From positions 1 to 64,000 of the forward strand of contig DASUWU010000166.1 of NCBI GenBank assembly GCA_036378315.1: a stretch of 64,000 nucleotides of DNA, read 5' to 3'. The stretch comes from CALAED01 sp036378315. Lineage in GTDB: Bacteria > Actinomycetota > Actinomycetes > Streptosporangiales > Streptosporangiaceae. The notes under the pieces were generated by a model. It had not been told where the DNA came from and did not search any database. It was given only the letters and a program-made list of their open reading frames with translations. The translations under genes and the position numbers were made by a program. Positions 7,669 through 14,312 of this stretch are shown one piece after another (position 1 is the stretch's first letter; each line of letters opens with the position of its first letter).

Positions 7669-8024
7669 GCTATATATTCGATGTTGGCGAAGACACCGTG
7701 TGGAGTCCATCTCTGCGAGTGGGCCGACTCTATGTGGCCGCCACGCGATGCCTAGCCGCCGAGTTGGACCGCCCGCCAGGCCTCGTGGCGGTCGCAGAAG
7801 ATATGTATCAAATAGATCTGGCGAAGTTCGAGATCTTCGTCAAAGACTTGTTTGCCGCCTTCAGTTCAACGAATCATCGCGTTTACCGCGAACTCATGCG
7901 GGGCGTCCTGCTCCCCTCCCTCGTACTCCTCGAGCGCGCCGGAATCTCACCCGAGACCACGAGCGACGAAGAGAAGACTCTCATGCTTCAAGCGCAGGAC
8001 CTCGCCCGATCTATGCCAACGTGA
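7665..8024 (+). CDS. Putative immunity protein for the upstream toxin
   Basis: This 119-residue acidic protein starts at ATG 7665, overlapping the toxin stop by four bases (ATGA), the classical arrangement of toxin and immunity genes. The sequence is mainly helical (MYQIDLAKFEIFVKDLFAAF, then LLPSLVLLERAG) with no signal peptide, consistent with a cytoplasmic inhibitor. I recognise no named Imm family. It shares the lower GC of the toxin tail, as expected for a co-inherited cassette. Confidence 0.65.
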   Translation: MSYIFDVGEDTVWSPSLRVGRLYVAATRCLAAELDRPPGLVAVAEDMYQIDLAKFEIFVKDLFAAFSSTNHRVYRELMRGVLLPSLVLLERAGISPETTSDEEKTLMLQAQDLARSMPT

Positions 8025-8069
8025 GACTTCGAGCGGAGAGTGCGGCCGGATGGAGAGCCGATCACCTCT

Positions 8070-8158
8070 CGCCGGCTTCGCCGCCGAAACCGCAGCCATC
8101 AACGCCGAACCCACCTAAATCGAAACGGCCCTCGACGAGGAAATGGCCGCCGCCAATA
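8070..8158 (+). pseudogene. Remnant of a second toxin linker region
   Basis: In one frame this stretch reads AAETAAINAEPT, stop, IETALDEEMAAAN. That is a diverged duplicate of the toxin linker EAVDAETAEIETALDQEMAAAE encoded at about 7228-7299. The in-frame TAA at 8116-8118 replaces a sense codon. It is immediately followed by an unrelated immunity-like gene, so this is the junction of a displaced or silent toxin-immunity cassette. Confidence 0.7.
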
Positions 8159-8203
8159 GCGACTCGAGCGATGGGGTGGTTGAAGCCGCCCGAGCACGCC
8201 AGC

Positions 8204-8644
8204 ATGGAGCGCCTTCGGGGCCAGTCGGATCGCGACCTGAGCGGGTCGATTCTATCCCTGCAAGGCGCAGGCGAAGATTATAAGGATTGGCTTCTGATGG
8301 CGGTGTTCAGCTTCTCCAAAGATGAGTCAGACATCTTCACGCTTCGAAAGGCTCCGTTTCGAATGATTTTGTCCCGAGCCGCCGGGCAACTGGCAGATCC
8401 ACTCGACGTAGAAGAGATCAGGACGTCCGAAGCAATGGATGGCCTCGCCTTCGACCTGGTTGACGACGAGCGGCGCGCACGCCTGGTCACGGCGGTCATC
8501 GAAGGCGTCCAGACCCTACAACAAGAGATTGCGACCGGCCACCGCCTTGAGGAACCCGTCCTCCCGGGAATCGAAGACAAGCTTAATGAGCTTCTGCACT
8601 TCCTGAGTGCTCACCACACCGGGGAGCGAGGGTCGGTTGGATAG
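8204..8644 (+). CDS. Putative orphan immunity protein
   Basis: A 146-residue acidic helical protein follows the toxin remnant. It reads DYKDWLLMAVFSFSKDES, then LRKAPFRMILSRAAGQLADP, DLVDDERRARLVTAVIEG and a helical end. I recognise no named family. Position directly after a truncated toxin linker suggests an immunity gene kept after its cognate toxin tail was lost, a common pattern in polymorphic-toxin loci. ATG 8204 or ATG 8171 could be the start; neither has a good ribosome site, and translation may originally have been coupled to the lost toxin. Confidence 0.5.
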   Translation: MERLRGQSDRDLSGSILSLQGAGEDYKDWLLMAVFSFSKDESDIFTLRKAPFRMILSRAAGQLADPLDVEEIRTSEAMDGLAFDLVDDERRARLVTAVIEGVQTLQQEIATGHRLEEPVLPGIEDKLNELLHFLSAHHTGERGSVG

Positions 8645-9005
8645 GCAGCCGGATCGGGAGTTGACCGATGCGGAACGCGCCGTGCTGCATCATATATTAG
8701 CCGCATCGTCATTTTCTGGCGCTTCACAGCTACTGCGACAAGTTCCGGCTGCCCGCGTCACCGTATCCCGGGACGTGGACTCACCGAGTATTGATATCGA
8801 AGTGCCAGAAAGTGTCGACAAGGCCAAGGTACCCGATGGCCCCATTCCTGGGAGGTTTCCGGTAAAAGGCTCCGCGGGTTCCCCCACGGGTGAGATCCTC
8901 GTCTGGGTAGCCGACGGGAGGATATCTGGACTCGAGTACGCTTGGTTCACCGACGAGCCGCCCACCCGCCTTCCCGACGTTCGCGCCATCGAGATCCTCC
9001 CTTGA
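8637..9005 (+). CDS. Putative immunity-type protein
   Basis: About 122 residues with a TTG start at 8637 behind GAGGG and overlapping the upstream stop; a GTG at 8607 is the longer alternative. The pattern (LTDAERAVLHHILA, then SIDIEVPESV, DGPIPG and GEILVWVADGRISGLEYAWFTDEPP) is that of a small alpha/beta protein common in actinobacteria next to toxin genes. The GEILVWV..G..SGLEYAW segment is the recognisable part. It is presumed cytoplasmic and probably another immunity gene of this island. Confidence 0.55.
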   Translation: MDRQPDRELTDAERAVLHHILAASSFSGASQLLRQVPAARVTVSRDVDSPSIDIEVPESVDKAKVPDGPIPGRFPVKGSAGSPTGEILVWVADGRISGLEYAWFTDEPPTRLPDVRAIEILP

Positions 9006-9046
9006 CGCTTTCGTACAGCGAGTGGAGGCGCCGGCTGAGCACAGCT

Positions 9047-9517
9047 ATGACGACCATCGAACACGACGACCACTACGAACTGCCCGTCAACGATTGCACG
9101 GTGACCGGGCTCGTCCTCGACCGGGCCGTCACTCTTCAGATCACCTCAGCCGAGGAGTCCTACGCGATTCGGATCGAGCAACCTTTCACCCTCACCACCG
9201 GCACAGGCGAACAGATCACGGTGCGTCCCGAAGGCCCCACTCACGACCTTGCCCCCAGCCTTACGCTGCTGAGGCTCCCCGTAGTGAGGGTTCATGCCTT
9301 CAAGAACGGCCACCTTGAGGCATACTTCGGATCCAAGACGGCGATCAAGGTTGAGTCCAGCGACAATTACGAGCCGTGGGAGATCACGACAAAAGACGGC
9401 GACCGGTTGGTCTCGACCCCCCGCACGAGACTTGGCTGTCTGGCGGGGGGCCGAGGCGCACGGCGACAAGGCCACCCGAACCACCTACGACCTCACGATC
9501 AACGACTCCACATCTAG
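9047..9517 (+). CDS. DUF6188-like protein with a frameshifted C-terminus
   Basis: Starting at ATG 9047, the protein reads CTVTGLVLDRAVTLQI, a strand-rich middle and DNYEPWEITTKDGDRLVSTP, which resembles the DUF6188-type small beta proteins found near actinobacterial toxin loci. After VSTP the frame runs into an unlikely Arg/Gly-rich tail. In the +1 frame the expected end RDLAVWRGAEAHGDKATRTT continues instead. The switch falls in a run of six C at 9417-9422, so a one-base insertion there, or a sequencing error, would explain it. Corrected, the protein would read on to about 9590. Confidence 0.6.
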   Translation: MTTIEHDDHYELPVNDCTVTGLVLDRAVTLQITSAEESYAIRIEQPFTLTTGTGEQITVRPEGPTHDLAPSLTLLRLPVVRVHAFKNGHLEAYFGSKTAIKVESSDNYEPWEITTKDGDRLVSTPRTRLGCLAGGRGARRQGHPNHLRPHDQRLHI

Positions 9518-9537
9518 CGCCCCCGCACCCGTGCGGC

Positions 9538-11088
9538 TTACTGGTCGGCTGGAACAACGATGTCCAGGTCGGTATCCTCGTCGCTGCTGATGTGGATGGT
9601 GTCGCCGTCCTCGATGGTGGCTCCGTTCTTGACCCAGAAGGTGCCGTGGTTCTCGGCGAAGACCCTGATCTTGATGTTCTGTTCGGTCACGGGCGATATC
9701 AAGTAGCTACTGTTGCAGCAGCTCGAGCCTAGGACGTCGCCGGTCCGGGCGTTGACGATCGTGACGGATACGGTGCCCGGCCAGGAATGGCCGTCCGCTC
9801 CCAGGACGTCCCCAAATACTCGTCGACCCTTTTGCAGTTTCAAGGTGCCGACATCAGTGGTCGTTCCGGCTTCTACCTTGAAGGTGGGGGCGGACCGGCG
9901 GTCGAGTTTGGCGCTGCCCGGCCACTGGGTCCCGTATGTCGAACCATCGGAGAAGAAGCCGACCGGCCACCTGTACGGTCCGAGGCCGGGGATGACGAAC
10001 GAACCGCCTGTAACGTTGCAGTTTGCACCGACCGGGATTCCCAGATCGACGGGCATCGCGGTGGCGCAGACGAAGTTGGTCTCCAGTGGGCCGCCCGTGG
10101 CGTCCACGAACGTGCCCGACAGCGATCCGGGCGGGTCGAGCAAGATCGGGCCTACCGTGCTGACATGGCCGGGAATCACTTTAATGTTGAGTGCCCTGTA
10201 CTGGCTGCCGGTTCCGCCGTCCTTGCCCAGCCATTGAATGCCGTGGACACCGTCCTGAGGCACGACGAACAGCCGTCGCCGGCCGACCGGGATCTCGCCG
10301 ATCCGGACCGTGCCGTCTTCCGCGGACTCGCCGGCCGGATCCTTTGTGATCTCCGGGCAGAAACCGTCCTGTGTGGCCCCGAAGTACTTGGACAGCGCGG
10401 CCACGCAGATGAACGGCACCGGCGCGCCGGAGGCGCGATCGAGCACCCGCGTTGTGATGACGGCGGCAGGATCAAGTGCGATGGTAATCTCCGTGGTCTT
10501 GCCCAGCTCAACCGCGACGTCTCGGATCTCTCGTGGCATGTGGAGACCGTCCGCCGCCCTAGCGCTGATGACGTAGTCGGGCCGCTGTCCCAGTCCTTCG
10601 AACCGGAAAACCCCGTCCTGGGGGGAACAGTTCTCAAGTCCATTGAGAAGGGTCACGCAGGCGGACTCGACCGGGTTTCCGTCACCTGCGTCGACGACCT
10701 TGACCTCGATAGCGCCGGGCGCGAACATCTGCTCGTCGATGACGGTGTTCGTTCCGGCCTGGACCGTAAAGGTGTCGCCCTCGGCGAAGGTGAGTTTCCG
10801 GTGGGCAAACTGGTGCACGCCGTCATATTCGACTGAGAGCTTGTAGTCGCCCGCCCCGACATTATCGAACTGGAACGTCCCGTCCCGCTGGGCAAGCTTT
10901 TCGAAGGATGCGATACCGCTCGGATGAAACAAGACCACGTGGGCGGAGGCTGCGGGGTCGCCCCTACTCGTGGTGATATGACCGGAGATCGTACCGACCG
11001 CATCGGCGGCGAGCGCGGGTCTCCCCGCCGCAACGGTAAGGCTCAGCGCCGCAAGAAGCGCGAGCAGGAAACGTTTGTACATACTCAT
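9538..11088 (-). CDS. Secreted multi-domain protein with carboxypeptidase-regulatory/Cna-B-like folds
   Basis: 516 residues from ATG 11088 (ribosome site GAAGGACGG), with a Sec signal peptide (YKRFLLALLAALSLTVAAG, cleaved near ALAADA). The mature part is a chain of at least five beta-sandwich units with the pattern GTISGHITTSRGDPAASAHV...DGTFQFDNVGAGDYKL, typical of carboxypeptidase regulatory-like or Cna-B domains, repeated near residues 35, 115, 210, 315 and 415. There is no LPXTG motif or C-terminal membrane anchor, so it is presumably released or wall-associated. No enzymatic domain is visible. It faces the toxin island convergently. Lower GC than the core genes suggests accessory origin. 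Confidence 0.75.
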   Translation of the reverse strand: MSMYKRFLLALLAALSLTVAAGRPALAADAVGTISGHITTSRGDPAASAHVVLFHPSGIASFEKLAQRDGTFQFDNVGAGDYKLSVEYDGVHQFAHRKLTFAEGDTFTVQAGTNTVIDEQMFAPGAIEVKVVDAGDGNPVESACVTLLNGLENCSPQDGVFRFEGLGQRPDYVISARAADGLHMPREIRDVAVELGKTTEITIALDPAAVITTRVLDRASGAPVPFICVAALSKYFGATQDGFCPEITKDPAGESAEDGTVRIGEIPVGRRRLFVVPQDGVHGIQWLGKDGGTGSQYRALNIKVIPGHVSTVGPILLDPPGSLSGTFVDATGGPLETNFVCATAMPVDLGIPVGANCNVTGGSFVIPGLGPYRWPVGFFSDGSTYGTQWPGSAKLDRRSAPTFKVEAGTTTDVGTLKLQKGRRVFGDVLGADGHSWPGTVSVTIVNARTGDVLGSSCCNSSYLISPVTEQNIKIRVFAENHGTFWVKNGATIEDGDTIHISSDEDTDLDIVVPADQ

Positions 11089-11668
11089 CCGTCCTTCGCC
11101 TGGACCTGGTCCGTCATTGGTCACCGGGGAGCTGAGCAAGGCTCGATTCTGTCGGGCCGGATCATTGGCGCGTACGAAGTTCGCGACTCGGGTTTCTTCA
11201 ACTGTAATTTCCGGACAGCCGTAAAATACATGACGTCGCACGCAACACCCGAGCGACATCGCCCCGTAGCTGGACAAATCTGACGTTGAGCAGGCGCGCT
11301 ATGCCAGACCCCCATGGCCGGTTAATTCAGCACACGATAAACTACGAAGATCAGTTGTGGACCCCCGTCCCAGCAGCATTACCGACAGTAACTCCGTCTC
11401 GACATAATGCCGTTGTCCGCGAAACAGCTAACCAATCCTGGGTGAACCGGACAACCCACTTCCACTGTCCAGTAACGGTCAGGAAGGGCGGGAGTCGGGA
11501 GGGTTACACCTGCGACGATTGAGGTCCGGCGGTCGGACGCCGTCCGCCGCACAGAATGCCCGAATCCCCGCTGACAGACGGCATGACATGACCCCGCCGC
11601 GTACCTCATGCGCCGGAACTGCCGGTTAATCCCTGGTCCACCTGTGCGGATCCGCATGGGCAGGGGCT
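11089..11668. other. Intergenic region without a supported gene
   Basis: About 580 bases separate the secreted protein and the methyltransferase, both on the minus strand. An imperfect palindrome near 11525-11546 (GGCGGTCGGACGCCGTCCGCC) and a 12-bp palindrome TGCGGATCCGCA at 11645-11656 could serve as terminators of the methyltransferase transcript. The short reading frames present have no ribosome site and no protein-like pattern. Confidence 0.5.
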
Positions 11669-12529
11669 TCACGCGGATGCGGGCGTCAGGCTCGGACGGG
11701 CAGCTTTCGGGTCTTCGCGGACGGCGATCAGGTGGAGAAGTGCCGCCACGTGCCGGTACGGGTCGGTGCGGCCGGCCCGTTCCTCGTGCCGCAGGATGAC
11801 GTCGAGCGTGCTCTGATCGGGCAGTGCCGCGTCGGAGGCGACGGCGTCGGTGAACACCCGAACCCCGTACCATTCGCGCACGGCCAGGTGCCGTTCGGCC
11901 AGCGCGGCGGTCAGATCCGCCAGGCGATCGGCGCGGGCCCGCACCCCGATCCGGTTGAGGTACGTCTGCCCGTCGAACGCCCTCCCGGCCTCCTCCCAGT
12001 CGCCCAGCAGGCCGGGCCGCATCGCGAGGCCATCGCCGTTGCGCACCAGAAGAGACGCGATCCCGCCCGGAGTGACGACCCGCGCGATCCCGTCGAGCAG
12101 CGGGCCGGGGTCGGGGAAGTACATCAACACGCCGTGGCACAGCACGGCGTCGAAGCTCGCCGGCGCGAACAACGCGGCGATCTCCTCGGCGACGCCGCGG
12201 ACCAGCCGTACCCGGTCCGCGACCTCCGCCGGCTCGGCATCGAGCGTGGCGCGGAAGTCGGCGAGCAGCCGGGCCGAGGAATCCAGGCCGGTCACCGCGT
12301 GCCCGCGGCGGGCCAGCAGGAGAGCCTGCGTGCCCTGGCCGCAGCCGACGTCGAGGACCCGCCGGGGAGGCCGCGAGGGCAGGTGAGCCGCGAGCTGCCG
12401 CGCCACCAGCTCCTGCCGTACGACCTGCCGGAGCGTGCCCAGGCGGCACCGCCACCGTTCCTCGCCCACCGAGAATCCGCCGTCCACGCTTCCGAACCTA
12501 TTCCCCCTCGACGCGGGGACGATCGTCAC
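11669..12529 (-). CDS. SAM-dependent methyltransferase, class I
   Basis: 286 residues from GTG 12529, with AGGA upstream. It has a Rossmann-fold methyltransferase core: motif I VLDVGCGQGTQALLLA near residue 55, acidic loop GLDSSARLL, motif with FDAVLCHGVLMYFPDP and a PGGIASLLVRN strand. This arrangement matches the UbiE/CmoM-like group (methyltransferase domain 11), which moves the methyl of S-adenosylmethionine to small molecules or tRNA; the acceptor cannot be deduced. The start overlaps, as GTGA, the stop of a fossil permease tail (12528-12563), so the gene once seems to have been coupled to a lost upstream transporter gene. It is transcribed in the same direction as the TetR gene, 35 bases downstream of it. 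Confidence 0.8.
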   Translation of the reverse strand: MTIVPASRGNRFGSVDGGFSVGEERWRCRLGTLRQVVRQELVARQLAAHLPSRPPRRVLDVGCGQGTQALLLARRGHAVTGLDSSARLLADFRATLDAEPAEVADRVRLVRGVAEEIAALFAPASFDAVLCHGVLMYFPDPGPLLDGIARVVTPGGIASLLVRNGDGLAMRPGLLGDWEEAGRAFDGQTYLNRIGVRARADRLADLTAALAERHLAVREWYGVRVFTDAVASDAALPDQSTLDVILRHEERAGRTDPYRHVAALLHLIAVREDPKAARPSLTPASA

Positions 12530-12563
12530 TCGTTCCTGGCGGCTTGCGGGCCGGTGACGCGGC
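12528..12563 (-). repeat. 36-bp copy A: relic of an ABC permease 3' end
   Basis: 34 of 36 bases match 14315-14350, the last codons of the FtsX-type permease gene. On the minus strand it encodes RVTGPQAARNE and a stop, exactly as the intact gene does. Both mismatches are synonymous (CAA for CAG, GCC for GCA) and the stop is TGA instead of TAG. Confidence 0.85.
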
Positions 12564-12564
12564 G

Positions 12565-13425
12565 CTACGGTGTGGGGTCGGGCGGCTGCCAGGCGTCGAG
12601 GACGCGCAAGATCGCGGCGAAGCGCCCGTCGTCCCACTCGGTGTCGGGGTCAGGTTCGAGGAACGCCGTCGCGACGCCGGCGATGCCGAGGGCCGGCAAG
12701 GACCACGGGCTGGTTTCCGCCGCGCCGAACGGTCTGGCCGCCGTCTGGTGGGTGGCGACCTCAGGGCTGGACAGCGCGGTGACCACCAGGCCCCGCATGG
12801 TGGCGTTCAGGAGGGTCGCGAACGTCTCGAAGGTGACGGCGAGCTCGGGGCGGAGCCGGTAGCCGAACAGGTCCGTGAGCTGTTGCCATGCCCGGGCTAC
12901 CCGGGCGATGTGGGCCGCGTCGGCCTGTCCCAGCGCGGCCTGGATCTCTTCGCGGAGTTTGTGGTCGGTCAGGCTCGAAACAGTCGCATGCAGGGCGAGG
13001 TAGGTCCGCCATTCGGGCGATCCGAGGACGGTCTCGAAGTCGAGCGGTGCCAGCCGGCGGATCAGCTCGAGGATGAGGCTGTGCCGCAGTTCGGGGGTTT
13101 CGAGCCAGTCGACGTGTTCGGCCAGAACCTGCTTCATCAGCCGGATCTCGGCACGGATGATCGTCGGGCTGGCGTTCCTGGCCAACTCCAGGACGAGATC
13201 GCTGAAGAACAGGTCCTTGTACGGCCAGTGCCGGTACACGGTGCTTCGCGAGACGCCGGCGTCGCGGATGATGTCTTCGAAGCTGATGTGATCGAGGCTG
13301 ACGGTCAGCCCGGTCCGACTGATCATCTCGACGGCCGCCCGCAGCATCCGGTCGCGTGTCTCCTGGTCGGACAGGCGGCGGCTCCGCCGGGCAAGCCCGG
13401 TCGGCGTGGGCGGGCGCTCGTTCAT
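12565..13425 (-). CDS. TetR family transcriptional regulator
   Basis: 286 residues from ATG 13425 (a TTG at 13440 is a less likely start). The N-terminal HTH is evident: RDRMLRAAVEMISRTG, then ISFEDIIRDAGVSRSTVYRHWPYKDLFFSDLV, about residues 22-75. The C-terminal ligand-binding region is longer than usual for TetR (about 200 aa total), with extra helices. The gene is divergent from the YceI-like gene with an 87-base gap containing an inverted repeat. By family rules it represses itself and probably its divergent neighbour. The ligand is unknown. Confidence 0.85.
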   Translation of the reverse strand: MNERPPTPTGLARRSRRLSDQETRDRMLRAAVEMISRTGLTVSLDHISFEDIIRDAGVSRSTVYRHWPYKDLFFSDLVLELARNASPTIIRAEIRLMKQVLAEHVDWLETPELRHSLILELIRRLAPLDFETVLGSPEWRTYLALHATVSSLTDHKLREEIQAALGQADAAHIARVARAWQQLTDLFGYRLRPELAVTFETFATLLNATMRGLVVTALSSPEVATHQTAARPFGAAETSPWSLPALGIAGVATAFLEPDPDTEWDDGRFAAILRVLDAWQPPDPTP

Positions 13426-13448
13426 GTTCGGCCTACTCAACGGGACTT

Positions 13449-13470
13449 TAGACTCTGTATCTCAAGTCTA
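13449..13470. promoter_or_regulatory. Candidate TetR operator between divergent genes
   Basis: TAGACT and AGTCTA form an inverted repeat with a 10-bp spacer in the A/T-rich middle of the 87-base gap between the TetR gene and the YceI-like gene. Spacing and location fit a dimeric repressor site controlling both promoters. Confidence 0.45.
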
Positions 13471-13512
13471 GTACGGCACATCCTCGGAAGGTCAGCAGTC
13501 GATCCGAGGAGA

Positions 13513-14241
13513 ATGATGATGGTCTCCAACGTCACGCCGCACACGCCGACCCCCGCGGCCAAGCCGCCCCGGCGGCGGAAGCACCACTGGCTGCGTTGGC
13601 TCCTCGTCGGCATCGCCGCACTCATCGTGGTCGTCGTGGCCGTGGTGGCGGCGGCCGTCAAACTGCAAGCGACGCCCGCGCCGCTGGCGCTTCCGCCGGC
13701 CGCCGCTCCGCCCGCCGGCCCGCTGGACGGTGGCTGGCAGGTCGCGTCCGGGTCCACAGCCGGATTCCGGATCCAACAGACGGTCATCGGCCTGACCAGT
13801 GACGTGGTCGGCCGCAGCGACGACATCACCGGCACCGCCACCATCGCGGGCGGCCACGTCACCGCGGCCGGCTTCCGGGTCAACCTCCTGGCCCTGACCT
13901 ACGGGAAGAAGACGTCACCGCAGTTCAACAAGAGCCTCGACACCATCCGCTACCCGGACGCGACCATCACCATGGCCCGGCCGGTGACCCTCGGCCGCGC
14001 GTTCGCCACCGGCGCGACCACCCAGCTCACGGCACCGGCCCGACTCACCCTGCACGGCGTCACGCGCACGGTGTCCGTATCGCTGTCGGCACGGCGCGAC
14101 GCGGCCAACGTACGGATCACCGGATCGATCCCGATCACCTTCGCCGACTGGGGCATCCCTAGGCCCAAAGGGTACGGATGGCTCGGCTCGCTCGCCGACC
14201 ACGGCACGGCCGAGTTCCTGCTCACCCTGCACCACAGCTGA
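13513..14241 (+). CDS. Membrane-anchored YceI-like lipid-binding protein
   Basis: 242 residues with ATG at 13513 (two further in-frame ATGs follow at once; the ribosome site is GAGGA). A basic N-terminus and a transmembrane helix (WLLVGIAALIVVVVAVVAA, about residues 28-50) are followed by a Pro/Ala linker. From about residue 80 comes a YceI domain: GWQVASGSTAGFRIQQTVIG, FRVNLLALTYGKK, RYPDATITMARPV, LTLHGVTRTVSV and a final strand. YceI folds are lipocalin-like barrels that bind isoprenoids. It is anchored outside the membrane. It lies between two copies of a 36-bp repeat together with its TetR partner, which suggests the pair was inserted as a unit. Confidence 0.8.
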   Translation: MMMVSNVTPHTPTPAAKPPRRRKHHWLRWLLVGIAALIVVVVAVVAAAVKLQATPAPLALPPAAAPPAGPLDGGWQVASGSTAGFRIQQTVIGLTSDVVGRSDDITGTATIAGGHVTAAGFRVNLLALTYGKKTSPQFNKSLDTIRYPDATITMARPVTLGRAFATGATTQLTAPARLTLHGVTRTVSVSLSARRDAANVRITGSIPITFADWGIPRPKGYGWLGSLADHGTAEFLLTLHHS

Positions 14242-14312
14242 CCGCGATCGACGCCGTACCCGGGACCGACCCTCGCGGGAACGAGCGCGGCGGAAACGAG
14301 CGCGGCCGGCCG

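Noticed and set aside
13513..14241. The 36-bp repeats flanking the TetR/YceI pair considered as transposon target duplications
   Set aside because: No transposase is present and both copies encode the same permease tail with synonymous differences, which fits old gene duplication or recombination better than a fresh target-site duplication.
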